A stretch of DNA of 64,000 nucleotides from Sphingosinicella ginsenosidimutans (GCF_007995055.1 NZ_VOQQ01000001.1:496001-560000), one strand, 5' to 3'. Shown: positions 1 to 9,587, counted from the first letter of the stretch. Numbers and translations are program-made. Notes: generated by a model not told the origin, from the letters alone.

Positions 1-719
1 ACATCGGAGAAAGCCGGATCGGGACTGGGCACCGTTCGCGCCCAGATCCACGCGATCACCGTCCCTTTGCCACCGCCATGCTCCTTCGGCAGGTCCACCT
101 GCGGATAAAGGTGCCCGATGCGCTCCCACGCCTTCTCGCGCATCCATTCGCCATAGTATCTAACGTCCTCTGCGAGTCCCTCGGCATTGCGGTAGAACTG
201 CCGGTCCTTCACGCCGGGATGGATCGGCTCCTTGTCTTTGAACTTCGGCGGAATCTCGATCATCGCCTTGCCGATCATCACCGCGACCGGGTTCAGGTCT
301 GATCCATAGGCGGGCAGACCGAGGCGCTGTGCTTCCAGCGGGATCGATCCGCCGCCCGAAAACGGGTCATAGACCGGCGGCAGTTCGCCGCCGCAGCTCT
401 TGCGGATTTCGGCGCGGGCGCGCTCCAGCACCTCCTCGTTGGTCGAGTTCTCCCACTTCACCAGTTCCTCAATGATGCCAAACAGCCGCTTGCGCTCGAC
501 CTCCTGCGCTTCGTGCGTGGGGAATTTCTCAGGGTCGCTCGACGGATCATCTACAAGCTGGGCGAACAGCACCGCGCGGCACGCCGCCAGCGGGCGGCGC
601 GCCCACCACAGATGCAGCGTGGAAGGATGCCCGTGTCGGATCGACTTCTCACGCGCCGAGGCTGCGTTGATCGCTTCAAGCGGAATTGCGACTTCGATGA
701 GTTTCTTCTTATATGTCAT
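1..719 (-). CDS. DUF1156 DNA methylase, N-terminal part (runs off window)
   Basis: Predicted adenine-specific DNA methylase of the DUF1156 (COG1743) family, cut by the window edge after about 239 residues. The N-terminus has the family signature around residues 28-50 ([20 protein letters not shown]). An SAM-binding motif I follows at about residue 118 ([17 protein letters not shown]), then SDLNPVAV. The catalytic NPPY motif would lie beyond the edge. The start is the ATG at 719, eight bases after the stop of the upstream gene, so it is the fourth gene of the leftward operon. In known defence islands this family travels with SNF2 helicases and DUF499 ATPases. Its inferred role is marking self DNA. 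The family call is strong; the system assignment is inference. Confidence 0.85.
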   Translation of the reverse strand, partial: MTYKKKLIEVAIPLEAINAASAREKSIRHGHPSTLHLWWARRPLAACRAVLFAQLVDDPSSDPEKFPTHEAQEVERKRLFGIIEELVKWENSTNEEVLERARAEIRKSCGGELPPVYDPFSGGGSIPLEAQRLGLPAYGSDLNPVAVMIGKAMIEIPPKFKDKEPIHPGVKDRQFYRNAEGLAEDVRYYGEWMREKAWERIGHLYPQVDLPKEHGGGKGTVIAWIWARTVPSPDPAFSD

Positions 720-726
720 TGTGGCC

Positions 727-2358
727 CTACGTGATGTCGTTCTTGAGGTGTCCTGGCAAATATCCGACGACAACACGTCCGGTCTCGGCATCCCAGAAAT
801 AATAGAGTCGAAAACCTAGTCTCTCATCACGGCTGTTGCTACCTTTCAGATGCCAATCAAGCTCGCGCGTAGAGTCCTGATAGCGAACGAAATATGCTCC
901 CCCAAAGTTCTTTGCCTTGTTCTCTTGGGCAAAGCATGGAGTATTTTCCAGACCGAGTTCCCCGAGCCTTTGCTCAAAAGCATTCTTGTGCTCGATTCCG
1001 CCAATGCGGCGCATGGGGACGTATAGATCCCGCATCATCAGAAGTGCATTGTAGACAAGAGCGACATCCTTGAAGTCCGAGCTTCGGGCAGCCTTGATCG
1101 CCTTCGGATGCAGTTCCACTTGGCCACTGAGATGAGCCTGAGCCCAGGTCTCGATCTCCTCCAAGCTTTCCGGCAAAATTGGCGCTGCGCTCTTGGGGCT
1201 CTCCGAAAGCACCGCATCGAGACGCGCCTGTAGCGCCATATAGCTCGCCTTGATCTGACGCAGCTCCGACAGAGCCTGTTGCCTCTCGGCGTCGGCGTTC
1301 AGCGCCAACTCGAGACTGGCCTCGGCCTCTTGCTTCGCCGCGCGCAACTCCTCGTCTGCAAGCCGCAAAAGTTCGGCGTCTCCTTGCCCTTCGCCTGAAG
1401 CGCTTTCACGAGCCCGTTGCGCCGCTATGCGCTTGACGTGCTGAAACGACGGCTGCTCCCGTTCGAGAACATCGCGCGGGCGAGTGATCCGAAGGGCCTG
1501 CTCAACGAGGAAATCTGCAAAGGTTGAGCCGACACTATCTCCCCAGTGGGCGATACGTGCGGCCGTCGCGACTGGATGGTCGGTCGGGAGATGTGCGCTT
1601 GGGTCAAAGCCGGGATTATAGGTCCGAACTGCCTGGCGATAGACCGAGAACTCTCGGCCCACACGATCCGACAAAGAGAACGCCGCTTTGGATGTAATGA
1701 CAACGGCATGCACAAATCCGACCGTCCTTCGGATGAAGGGGGGGACAGGAATTGCCGTCTCGTCGGCGTTTTCGCTTCCCTCTGGTGTGGAGAAGACGAC
1801 AACGGGATGATGGCGATGCGGCGCTTCCAGAAAGGCTACAAGGTCATCGACATCCTGCTCCGACTTCACGAGCCACGGGTCTGCCGATGTCGGGCGGCCA
1901 TCAAGATAGGCCTCCTGCGTAAACGCGATGCCACGGACGAAATTAGGTATCGATCGCGGAATCGGCTCGGCACTTCCTCGCTGCGCGCAGATGAGACGGA
2001 CTCCGAAGACCGCTTCCGTCGCGCTTCGCTCCGCGATCCCCACCTCGGTAGTCCAGATGCGCGACGTATCTTTAAGACGCTCGCGTAATCTGAACGCCCA
2101 ATACCGAGGCTCGTCCAGCTTGATCGCCTCGGCCTGTTCGGAATTGTCCTGGTCGATTTCAAAGGAATCGCCGTCCAAAGCGCCGGCAGGGATATTTCTC
2201 AGGTTTCTGCCGGGATCAAATCCCCACTTCAAAACTCGTTTTTGCAGCTCACGGAAAATATCGGGGCCACGAACAACAAGCCCAACCTGCGACGCGATCT
2301 GCACGAAGATGCGCCGCTCGGCATCATGAACAGAGATATTCTCAGCAGCCTGCCTCAC
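727..2358 (-). CDS. Unrecognised 543-residue coiled-coil protein in the helicase-methylase operon
   Basis: No family recognised. Three parts can be seen. Residues 1-310 are a mixed globular region. Residues about 318-385 are rich in E, A, Q and L and read as a coiled coil. The C-terminal domain, from about 395 to 543, ends in alternating hydrophobic strands ([22 protein letters not shown]) that resemble the beta-sheet end of RelE-like small toxins. The likeness is by eye only. It lies 12 bases after the helicase and 7 bases before the methylase, so it is almost certainly co-transcribed and part of the same defence system. It could be a sensor, an adaptor or an effector. Confidence 0.8.
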   Translation of the reverse strand: MRQAAENISVHDAERRIFVQIASQVGLVVRGPDIFRELQKRVLKWGFDPGRNLRNIPAGALDGDSFEIDQDNSEQAEAIKLDEPRYWAFRLRERLKDTSRIWTTEVGIAERSATEAVFGVRLICAQRGSAEPIPRSIPNFVRGIAFTQEAYLDGRPTSADPWLVKSEQDVDDLVAFLEAPHRHHPVVVFSTPEGSENADETAIPVPPFIRRTVGFVHAVVITSKAAFSLSDRVGREFSVYRQAVRTYNPGFDPSAHLPTDHPVATAARIAHWGDSVGSTFADFLVEQALRITRPRDVLEREQPSFQHVKRIAAQRARESASGEGQGDAELLRLADEELRAAKQEAEASLELALNADAERQQALSELRQIKASYMALQARLDAVLSESPKSAAPILPESLEEIETWAQAHLSGQVELHPKAIKAARSSDFKDVALVYNALLMMRDLYVPMRRIGGIEHKNAFEQRLGELGLENTPCFAQENKAKNFGGAYFVRYQDSTRELDWHLKGSNSRDERLGFRLYYFWDAETGRVVVGYLPGHLKNDIT

Positions 2359-2370
2359 GTGATCCCTCCT

Positions 2371-5300
2371 TCATCTCGGCTCCTCCGCGCGCTCAAGCAG
2401 GCGCGGAAGGTCGAACTGGATCGCCGTTTCGAGGAATGACGGTTCCCGTTCGACCAACGGGCCGCGCACATAGCGCGGCGCATGGGCGAAGCCGCCGGTG
2501 ACTGAAACGATCGCGAGGATGAACTTCTCCGGCTCATGCAGGGAGGTGATGACTTCCTGGCGGGTGATCATCACGGAGTCCGCGCCGTCGATCCGGCCCT
2601 TCACTTCGATGAAGCGCAGATGCCCTGACTTCGGATCGTGCGAGGCGATGTCGTAGCCGATCTTCTGAGCGGAGACGTCGACCGGAGCGTGCCCCAGCGC
2701 GCGTTCCGCCGCCATCACCGCCTGCATCGCCGCGAGTTCGATCTCCTTGCGAGCGGCAGGGTCTTCAGCAAAGTGGTTCGGAACGCTGGGCGCCTTGCGT
2801 GCATCCAGAAGGCCGCGCGGGATGACCACCATGCCGCCCCGCACGCGCGGCGGCTGCGAAGAGATGAACCGTTCCTGCTGGAGCTGGTCCATCCGGCGTT
2901 TCTGACGCTCCGCCAACTCCTCGGCCCGGCGCTGCGCGTTCTGCCAGTTGAGCCGCGTCTTCTTGCCGGCCTTCTCCTCCTCCTTGAGTTCGAAGGCTCG
3001 CGAGTCCCAATAGTTGATCTCCTTCTTGAGGCGCGACCGGACCTCCTGCTCGACCTTGTCGATCTCGGGTATGCGACGCGCCTTGACCTCGGCGACGTGC
3101 TCCTGGGCCAGCTCCACCGTGGCGAAGCGCACGGCCGTTTTCTCCAACTCACTCGTCAGCCAATCTTCATCGAGCAGGTCGCGCACGGCCTCGACCTCCT
3201 CGGCCGTGGCCGGGCGGAGGTTGAGATGCGGAGCGATCCCGGCATTCGCTGCCTGGCCGGCCTTGTTGATGGCTGCGAACTGCAGCCGCTGCGAGATCAC
3301 ATGCGGCTTGCCCGCACTGGTCGTGCGGCCGTCCTGCACCGTGTGTTCGAGCAGGAAGATCGCCGAGAGCGCCTCGCTCGGATCGGTTTCATCCACTAGG
3401 ATCGCGCCCTGGCGCATGATCGACTCATACTGCTCCCGGATGAGGCTGATCACCGCTTCGAGCAGCGGGTGCCCTGGGCAGATGAAGGCTGCGACCGGCT
3501 GCTGATTGATCTGGCTCTTGTCGAAACAGATCCGCTCATATTGTTTCTGGATCGGCGCGCCAGTGCCGATCTGACGATCACGCTCGCGAACACGTACCGG
3601 GACGTGGGTGACTTCCCAACGGCCTTCCTCCCGGCGCTTTAACCGGCCGCCGAGATGCTGGAACGCTTCGATGAAGAAGCTCTGGATGTGATGCGGCTGG
3701 AGACGCTGTGCCTCGGCCTTCTCCATCTCCAGCCGCAGTTCCTCGACCTTGGCTGCGGGCATGGTGTCGTTGGTCAGTGCCCGCCGGCGTAACAGTTCCA
3801 AGAGATGCGACTGGTCGACCGCCCCGTCGACCTGGCGGAACAGGTAGGCCTTCACGTCCTCCCGCTCGCCATATTGGATCGCCTGGAAGAGGAGGTCCTT
3901 GAGCGAGGTGCCTTCGAACAACTCGCCGAGCACATCGTAGACGCGGCCGCCCAACGCTTCACGCGCGGCTTCCAGCTTCTCGAGCAAGCGGGCATAGACC
4001 TCGCCCTCGCGCGTCTCCGCCGCAACCAGATTCCAGAGGTGGCAAACCTCGGTCTGGCCGATGCGGTGGATGCGGCCGAAGCGCTGCTCGATCTTGTTGG
4101 GATTCCACGGCAGGTCGTAATTGACCATCAGATGCCCGCGCTGGAGGTTGACGCCCTCGCCAGCGGCATCATTGGCGATCAGCACCAGCAGGTCCTTGTC
4201 CTGCATGAAGCGCTCGATGACCTTGCGCCGCTCCTCGCGCGTCACCCCGCCATGGATCACATCCACCGCTTCGGGATTGCCCAGGCGCGCGCGCACCTTC
4301 TCCAGCAGATAGTGGAGCGTGTCCTTGGGCTCGGTGAAGATGATCAGCTTGCGGCGGTTGCGCGCTGCGTCGATCATCAGCTCGTCATCGAGAATACGGT
4401 TGAGCTGGGTCCATTTGGTATCCACGCCCGAGCGCAGCACGCCCAGCGCCATGGATTCGAGCCCTTTCAGTGTCTCGACCTCCAGCGCGAGCTGCTCGAC
4501 CGTCTCCGCCGTCGTCGCGCCCGTGGAGATCAGGTCTTCGAGTTCGTCGACCTCTTCCTGGCCATATTCATCGATGTTGCCCAGCATGTCGGGATTGACC
4601 GCGGGTTCCGCGACCCCGGCGCGGCGCCCCTTGGCCGCGAGCCGCGCCTCGCCGAGTTCGGCTTCCAGCCGCTCGCGGCGACGCTTCAGCGACTGATAAA
4701 TGGCGGCCGGTGACGAGGCGAGGCGTCGCTGGAGGATTTGCAGCGCGAATCCGACATTGTTGCGCTTCTTGTTGTCGCCGTCGGCGAACCGCTCCACCCG
4801 ATTCATCTCGTTACGGACATAGTCGGTAACGGCGGTGTAGAGCGCGGCCTCCCCTTCCGAGAGCTGATACTTCACGGTGCGCGCGCGGCGGGGCGGGAAT
4901 AGCGGCCGGCCGTCGAACTTGAGCAGCTCCTCCTTGGTCAGCCGCCGCATCATGTCCTCGGTGTCGGCGTAGTGGACACCGTCGCGGAACCGGCCCTCGA
5001 AGCGGTCGCCGTCGAGCAGCGCCATGAAGAGCTGGAAATCCTCTTCCTTGCCGTTGTGCGGTGTGGCGGACATCAGCAGCAGATGGCGGCAGATCTGACC
5101 GAGCTTCTGACCGACTTGGTAGCGGCGCGTGTATTTCACCTCGCCCCCGAAATAGGTGGCCGACATGCGATGCGCTTCGTCGCAGATGATCAGGTCCCAT
5201 TCGCGCGCGCTCATGAGCTTCTCCTGAAGCTCCTCGTTTCGCGCCAGCACGTCGAGCCGGACGATCAGCCGGTCCTTGTCGCTGAACGGATTGCCCGAGC

Positions 5301-5874
5301 GTGAGGTCTCGATCATGTCGCGGGTAAGGATGTCGAATTCCAGATTGAACTTCTGGCCGAGTTCGTCCTGCCACTGCTCGACGAGGCTGCCCGGTGCGAC
5401 GACGAGGCAACGCTCCAGGTCGCTGCGCGCGATCAACTCCTTGATGAAGAGGCCGGCCATGATTGTCTTGCCGGCGCCGGGATCGTCCGCAAGCAGGAAG
5501 CGCAGCGGCTGGCGCGGCAGCATCTCGCCATAGACGGCCGAGATCTGATGCGGAAGCGGATCGACCAGACTGGTGTGGATCGCAAGATAGGGGTCGAAAT
5601 AATGCGCCAGCTTGATCCGGTTGGCCTCGGTGACGAGGCGCAACAGTTCGCCATCGGCGTCGAACGACCAGGGCCGGCCACTCTGCTCGACTTCGAGCCG
5701 ATGCTCGTCGTCGCGGTAAAGCACGGTCTCCGCGACCGTGCCGTTATGATCGCGGTAGACGATGCTGATCGCCTGATCGCCGATCCAATCGACCGAAACG
5801 ACCTGCACCGGCTGCGCGGAAGCGACGCCGCGAACCGACGCACCGTTCTTTATGTCTTCGAGCCTCGCCCCCAT
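2371..5874 (-). CDS. SNF2-family helicase with C-terminal DUF3883 (DrmD/HepA-like)
   Basis: Superfamily 2 DNA translocase of 1,167 residues. Walker A is at about 130-137 (DDPGAGKT), the DEAH box at about 232-235 (ICDEAHRMS) and motif III at about 269 (MSATPHNGKE). Motif VI is near 610 (QRFGRIHRIGQ). A charged, probably helical middle follows, and the end carries a DUF3883-type domain (IGYDIASHDPKSG...FIEVKGR), a nuclease-like fold often found in defence proteins. The first 110 residues resemble the N-terminal domain of HepA/DrmD helicases. It starts 25 bases after the WYL regulator. Inferred role: translocation on invading DNA, steered by the methylase mark. The exact system name (class 1 DISARM, or a DUF1156/DUF499 system) cannot be settled here. 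Confidence 0.9.
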   Translation of the reverse strand: MGARLEDIKNGASVRGVASAQPVQVVSVDWIGDQAISIVYRDHNGTVAETVLYRDDEHRLEVEQSGRPWSFDADGELLRLVTEANRIKLAHYFDPYLAIHTSLVDPLPHQISAVYGEMLPRQPLRFLLADDPGAGKTIMAGLFIKELIARSDLERCLVVAPGSLVEQWQDELGQKFNLEFDILTRDMIETSRSGNPFSDKDRLIVRLDVLARNEELQEKLMSAREWDLIICDEAHRMSATYFGGEVKYTRRYQVGQKLGQICRHLLLMSATPHNGKEEDFQLFMALLDGDRFEGRFRDGVHYADTEDMMRRLTKEELLKFDGRPLFPPRRARTVKYQLSEGEAALYTAVTDYVRNEMNRVERFADGDNKKRNNVGFALQILQRRLASSPAAIYQSLKRRRERLEAELGEARLAAKGRRAGVAEPAVNPDMLGNIDEYGQEEVDELEDLISTGATTAETVEQLALEVETLKGLESMALGVLRSGVDTKWTQLNRILDDELMIDAARNRRKLIIFTEPKDTLHYLLEKVRARLGNPEAVDVIHGGVTREERRKVIERFMQDKDLLVLIANDAAGEGVNLQRGHLMVNYDLPWNPNKIEQRFGRIHRIGQTEVCHLWNLVAAETREGEVYARLLEKLEAAREALGGRVYDVLGELFEGTSLKDLLFQAIQYGEREDVKAYLFRQVDGAVDQSHLLELLRRRALTNDTMPAAKVEELRLEMEKAEAQRLQPHHIQSFFIEAFQHLGGRLKRREEGRWEVTHVPVRVRERDRQIGTGAPIQKQYERICFDKSQINQQPVAAFICPGHPLLEAVISLIREQYESIMRQGAILVDETDPSEALSAIFLLEHTVQDGRTTSAGKPHVISQRLQFAAINKAGQAANAGIAPHLNLRPATAEEVEAVRDLLDEDWLTSELEKTAVRFATVELAQEHVAEVKARRIPEIDKVEQEVRSRLKKEINYWDSRAFELKEEEKAGKKTRLNWQNAQRRAEELAERQKRRMDQLQQERFISSQPPRVRGGMVVIPRGLLDARKAPSVPNHFAEDPAARKEIELAAMQAVMAAERALGHAPVDVSAQKIGYDIASHDPKSGHLRFIEVKGRIDGADSVMITRQEVITSLHEPEKFILAIVSVTGGFAHAPRYVRGPLVEREPSFLETAIQFDLPRLLERAEEPR

Positions 5875-5899
5875 TACCCCGCGCTTCCCCCCTGTGTCT

Positions 5900-6763
5900 T
5901 CATAGCTGAAGCTCCGCCTTCTCTAGAGCGGCCTCGGTTTCCTTACGGTTTATTGTAACGATATGCTGTGTGCGAGCGCTTTGCTTGGCCGCATCGCCGA
6001 GCAGGCCAAGTCTTTTCAAGACATAAAACAGCATCGCGTAGCGAACCGACAGGACGCCATTGCCCTGATCCAGGCCATAGTCCTTGGCGACGACCTTCTT
6101 CTGACTCTCGGTCAGAGCAGGGTGCGGGCCGATGACCACATCGAAATAATTGTTCCAGAGCCAGTCCTGCTCTCCCGTCGCGCCGGGAACGCCGGTGGCA
6201 CCAACCCCCAATATGCGCGGCAGAAGGAAGTCCTTGAACTTGTGCTCGAGGTGGCAATAGGCCCGGACATGCCAGCGGAAACCGTCATAGCCGAAGGCGT
6301 GTGGCGTGATCCTGCGCCAGATCGGGTCCGGGCGCGCCTTGTTCATCGACTGGTAGAAAACCTCGACGGACACGCCCTCACGCACCGCATCGAGAATCTT
6401 GCGCAGGACCTCGATGTCGATGTCCCGCTTGGGCGTCAGGGCCACATCGGCGCTGGGAAGCGCCGCGATCCAGGAATCATGAGAGGGAGCGGCGCCTTCG
6501 GCCACCGAGCGGAGCTGTCCGAGATAGACATATGGATCGGGATCGAGAAAGCGCAGGACGAACTTTTCGGCGGCGACGTAGCGCTTGCCGCGCGTGTCGT
6601 ACTCCATGTTGCCGGGCGCCCGCTCTTGGTAGAGCGTGAGGTCCTTTGATGCCTGGGGAATCGATACGCCGAAAAAATCGACGATATCGGCGCGGTTGAT
6701 CGATCCCTCCCAGAACAGGCGGAACTCAATAAACTCAAGCCTTTGCTCGACACCCCAGCGCAC
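5900..6763 (-). CDS. WYL-domain transcriptional regulator (CapW/BrxR-like)
   Basis: 287 residues in the layout of CapW/BrxR repressors of defence systems: a winged helix at about 1-95, a WYL domain at about 115-205 (ITPHAFGYDGFRWHVRAYC) and a C-terminal WCX region. The start is GTG at 6763, chosen because GGGAGG lies six bases upstream. It is the first gene of the leftward operon and faces the CBASS operon across about 100 bases containing overlapping divergent promoters and a dyad. Known CapW/BrxR proteins repress their own operons and release on a phage-linked signal. Binding to the dyad at 6808-6832 is inferred. Confidence 0.88.
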   Translation of the reverse strand: MRWGVEQRLEFIEFRLFWEGSINRADIVDFFGVSIPQASKDLTLYQERAPGNMEYDTRGKRYVAAEKFVLRFLDPDPYVYLGQLRSVAEGAAPSHDSWIAALPSADVALTPKRDIDIEVLRKILDAVREGVSVEVFYQSMNKARPDPIWRRITPHAFGYDGFRWHVRAYCHLEHKFKDFLLPRILGVGATGVPGATGEQDWLWNNYFDVVIGPHPALTESQKKVVAKDYGLDQGNGVLSVRYAMLFYVLKRLGLLGDAAKQSARTQHIVTINRKETEAALEKAELQL

Positions 6764-6799
6764 CAGCGACCTCCCATACGGATATAAACTATCCTGATC

Positions 6800-6848
6800 T
6801 TGACAGAAATACGTGTAGTTGATATACGCATTATCGTCACTGAGTCAA
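6800..6848. promoter_or_regulatory. Divergent overlapping promoters with dyad operator
   Basis: On the plus strand TTGACA (6800-6805) and TATACG (6823-6828) are 17 bases apart. On the minus strand TTGACT (6848-6843) and TATATC (6826-6821) are 16 bases apart. An imperfect dyad covers both -10 boxes: AATACGTGTA (6808-6817), GTTGA, TATACGCATT (6823-6832), with 8 of 10 positions matching between arms. This is the expected place for the WYL regulator to bind and would let it repress both defence operons together. Confidence 0.65.
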
Positions 6849-6864
6849 TGGCGAGGGAACCGCG

Positions 6865-7101
6865 ATGGCTGATAGATATGTCACCAAACACCCCAAGGGC
6901 TGGGCCGTGAAGGCGCCCGGCGGCGAGCGCGCGAGCAGCGTTCACCCCACGCAGCGCGAAGCCGAGCAGGCCGCCAAGCAGACGGTCCGCAAACTCGGCG
7001 GCGGCGAGGTCCGCATTCAGGGCCGCGACGGCCGCTGGCGCGATTCCGATACCGTCCCGCCTGGCAACGACCCCAATCCGCCCCGAGACAAGAAGCACTA
7101 G
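6865..7101 (+). CDS. DUF2188 domain protein
   Basis: A 78-residue basic protein covering essentially the whole DUF2188 domain (RYVTKHPKGWAVKAPGGERAS, then a repeat-like second half GGGEVRIQGRDGRWRDSDT). The function of the family is unknown. GAGGGAA precedes the ATG at a good distance. It is the first gene after the CBASS-side promoter and ends 23 bases before the patatin gene, so it is co-transcribed with the CBASS genes. Whether it takes part in defence is not known. Confidence 0.8.
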   Translation: MADRYVTKHPKGWAVKAPGGERASSVHPTQREAEQAAKQTVRKLGGGEVRIQGRDGRWRDSDTVPPGNDPNPPRDKKH

Positions 7102-7124
7102 GCGGCGAAGATAGGGAGCGCGCG

Positions 7125-8090
7125 TTGAAACGGATCCTGACAATCGACGGTGGCGGCATCCGGGGCACGTTCCCGGCGGCGTTCCTTGCCAATCTGGAGC
7201 AGGATCTGGGTCAGCCGATCGGCCGCTACTTCGATCTCATCTCCGGCACCTCGACCGGCGGTATCATCGCCATCGGACTGGCGCTCGGCATGCGCGCGGC
7301 CGACATCCTCAAGCTCTATGAAGACCAGGGACCGGCGATCTTCGCGCAGACGCGCGGCGGGTTGGCCGGCTGGCTCGGCAGGCACCTGCGCAAGGGCCGG
7401 TGGCTATTCTGGGGACCGAAATACAGCGCGCAGCCCCTTCGCGATGCCCTTCGCAGCGTCCTGGGCGACCGCAAGCTCGGCGAGGCTCAGACGCGCCTGG
7501 TGATCCCTGCGTGGCATCCCCAGACGCAAGGCGTCTATATCTTCAAGACCGCCCATGACCCCCGCCTCCGGACCGACTACAAGGAGCTGGCGATCGACGC
7601 GGCGATGGCCACGGCAGCCGCACCGACCTATTTCGCGCAGCATGTCACCGCCAACGATGTCGGCCTGGTCGATGGCGGGCTCTGGGCGAACAACCCGACC
7701 GGCATCGCCGTGGTCGAGGCCATAGCGACGCTCGGCTGGTCCGTCGACGACATCCGGGTTCTCAGTATCGGGTGCCTTGAAGACATCAAGGTTGTCCGCG
7801 AGGCCTATGGCGCCGCCAGGCTCGCGCCGCAGCTTGCCAGCCTCTTCATGGCCGGGCAGTCTCACGGCTCCCTCGGCATCGCCCATATCCTTACGGGCGA
7901 TCCGCACGACCGGCGCGCCATCTACCGCGTGTCCCAGCCGGTGCCCGACGGCTTTTATTCCCTCGACGACACCAGCCGCATTCGCAGCCTCAAGGACCGT
8001 GCCTTCGCCGAGGCGCGCATTCAGAAACCCATCCTTCAACCGCAATTCTTCGGCGCGCCCGCTGAGGAATTCATCCCTCACTACAGGTGA
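7125..8090 (+). CDS. CBASS patatin-like phospholipase effector (CapV-like)
   Basis: 321-residue patatin-family lipase. The oxyanion loop is at 9-14 (GGGIRG), the serine elbow at 41-45 (GTSTG, Ser43) and the catalytic aspartate at about 183 (DGGLWANNPT). All catalytic elements are intact. The start is TTG at 7125 with AGGGAG upstream. It is followed after four bases by the CD-NTase gene, which identifies it as a CBASS effector. Known CapV proteins degrade inner-membrane phospholipids when they bind the cyclic nucleotide made by the partner enzyme, killing the infected cell. That mode of action is inferred here from family and neighbourhood. Confidence 0.9.
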   Translation: MKRILTIDGGGIRGTFPAAFLANLEQDLGQPIGRYFDLISGTSTGGIIAIGLALGMRAADILKLYEDQGPAIFAQTRGGLAGWLGRHLRKGRWLFWGPKYSAQPLRDALRSVLGDRKLGEAQTRLVIPAWHPQTQGVYIFKTAHDPRLRTDYKELAIDAAMATAAAPTYFAQHVTANDVGLVDGGLWANNPTGIAVVEAIATLGWSVDDIRVLSIGCLEDIKVVREAYGAARLAPQLASLFMAGQSHGSLGIAHILTGDPHDRRAIYRVSQPVPDGFYSLDDTSRIRSLKDRAFAEARIQKPILQPQFFGAPAEEFIPHYR

Positions 8091-8094
8091 CGCC

Positions 8095-9348
8095 ATGACC
8101 GTGCATGACAAGCGGCTTGCAAAGTCGCACGACGATATTCTGGAAGCGATGGCGGATGCGCTCGACATCCCACCGTCCAAGTTCGAAGAGGCGAAGAACC
8201 GCTATGAGGCGATCGGCAACTGGCTCGATCGGCCCGAATCCTCCATTGCCCAGTACGACCCGTCGATCTCGCCGCAGGGGTCTTTCCTGCTCGGTACGGT
8301 GACGCGGCCGCTGACCGACACCGAGGAATATGATGTCGATCTGGTGTGCCGTCTCGAAGCGACCAAAGCCGACTTCACGCAAAAGAGCCTGAAGGAGGCG
8401 GTCGGCCGCGAAGTCGCCCTCTACGCCAGGGCGCATGGCATGGTGGTCCCTGAGGAGCGGCGGCGCTGCTGGACCCTGAACTATGCAGCCGGCGCTCAAT
8501 TTCACATGGACATTCTGCCGGCTTTGCCCGACTCGCAGCGCTATCAGGTCAAGCTCCTTATGGAGGGCCACCGCGCGCTCGCGCAGGATGCTGCGTTGAG
8601 CGGCCATGCCATCGCCATCACCGACAAGACCCTGCCGCATTACGACCAGCCGACGGAGGATTGGCCGCAGAGCAATCCGACCGGCTATGCGGCCTGGTTT
8701 CGTGGCCGGATGCGCGTGCGCCTCACCGAGGCAAAACGCGCGCTTTCCCAGCGTGAGCGGATTACCGCCGTCGAGGAAATTCCCGACTACAAGGTGAAGA
8801 CCCCGCTCCAGCGCGCGATCCAGCTCCTGAAGCGCCATCGCGACTGCATGTTTGCGGAGGATGGCGAACACAAGCCGATCTCGATCGTTATCACAACGCT
8901 GGCCGCGCACGCCTACAACGAGGAGCCCACCATCTCGGCGGCGCTGCAAAGCATCCTGACCGGCATGGATCGCTTCATCGAAGACCGCGGTGGCATCGCC
9001 TGGGTGGCGAACCCGGTAAACCCGGGCGAGAACTTTGCCGATAAATGGGCCGAGGAACCCAGGAAACGCGAGAACTTCTACCGCTGGCTCGATCAGGCTC
9101 GGCAGGATTTCGCGCTTTATCTGCGGGCAAGCACGTTCGACAAGGTGCCCGATCTGCTCCGGGAGCATCTTGGCGCCAAGCTGGTCGACAGCACGATGGC
9201 GGCGGTGATGCCGGCCGCGATCGCCGGCCTCGCGGCCCCGGCGATCGCGGCCAGCGTCTCCGACACCGAGGACATGGCGCGTGCCGGGCGCGCCGTCGAA
9301 CAGATCAATCGCTCCGGGCCGCAGTCGAAGCCTTGGGCAAGGTCGTAG
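8095..9348 (+). CDS. CBASS CD-NTase (cyclic oligonucleotide synthase)
   Basis: 417-residue cGAS/DncV-like nucleotidyltransferase. The GS motif is at 62-63 (QGSFLLGT). Metal-binding aspartates are at 80 and 82 (EYDVDLV), with a third at 139 (HMDILPA), so the active site looks complete. The ATG at 8095 was chosen over an upstream extension of the same frame because it lies just after the patatin stop. The last 16 bases overlap the start of the E2-like gene. It would make the nucleotide signal that activates the patatin. Which nucleotide it makes cannot be read from sequence. Confidence 0.9.
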   Translation: MTVHDKRLAKSHDDILEAMADALDIPPSKFEEAKNRYEAIGNWLDRPESSIAQYDPSISPQGSFLLGTVTRPLTDTEEYDVDLVCRLEATKADFTQKSLKEAVGREVALYARAHGMVVPEERRRCWTLNYAAGAQFHMDILPALPDSQRYQVKLLMEGHRALAQDAALSGHAIAITDKTLPHYDQPTEDWPQSNPTGYAAWFRGRMRVRLTEAKRALSQRERITAVEEIPDYKVKTPLQRAIQLLKRHRDCMFAEDGEHKPISIVITTLAAHAYNEEPTISAALQSILTGMDRFIEDRGGIAWVANPVNPGENFADKWAEEPRKRENFYRWLDQARQDFALYLRASTFDKVPDLLREHLGAKLVDSTMAAVMPAAIAGLAAPAIAASVSDTEDMARAGRAVEQINRSGPQSKPWARS

Positions 9349-9483
9349 GCAAACCGCCCAACCTGCTGACGCTCGAGGAGGTCAAGGCCGCAATCGCCTT
9401 TGACCAGCCGAAGCTGCGCGCATCGGCGGACGGTGAGAAAATACATATCGGGGGCAGCTATCTCGTATTTGAAAAGGATGTTG
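9333..9483 (+). pseudogene. E2-like CBASS accessory gene, 5' fragment (split by IS)
   Basis: First 50 codons of an E2-like (ubiquitin-conjugating-like) CBASS protein, starting at TTG 9333 inside the CD-NTase 3' end (GKVVGKPPNLLTLEEVKAAI). The frame is cut by the transposon at 9484. If the insert and one copy of GGATGTTG are removed, reading continues without a stop into 12668 and on to 13275 (YLVFEKDV joined to VSAPGGPIAEF). The exact start is uncertain because the ribosome-binding site is weak. Confidence 0.85.
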
Positions 9484-9508
9484 GGCGATTAGATACTTGT
9501 TTGGACCA
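9476..9508 (+). repeat. Left end of IS: target duplication and inverted repeat
   Basis: GGATGTTG at 9476-9483 is the left copy of the 8-bp target-site duplication. The left terminal inverted repeat follows at 9484-9508 and begins GGCGATTAGA. It matches the right end in 24 of 25 bases. Confidence 0.93.
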
Positions 9509-9546
9509 CTGCACAGCCACCTAGCCTCATAGGTTAGCAAGGCTTG

Positions 9547-9587
9547 CCAAAAGGCCCCGCTCACTCCTTTGGGGGTGACGAGGCCTT
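9547..9587 (-). terminator. Hairpin terminator of the broken cargo gene
   Basis: On the minus strand AAGGCC...GTCAC pairs with GTGA...GGCCTT across a loop of about ten bases, followed by TT. The stop codon of the second reading frame of the cargo gene (9561-9563) falls inside the stem. Confidence 0.6.
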
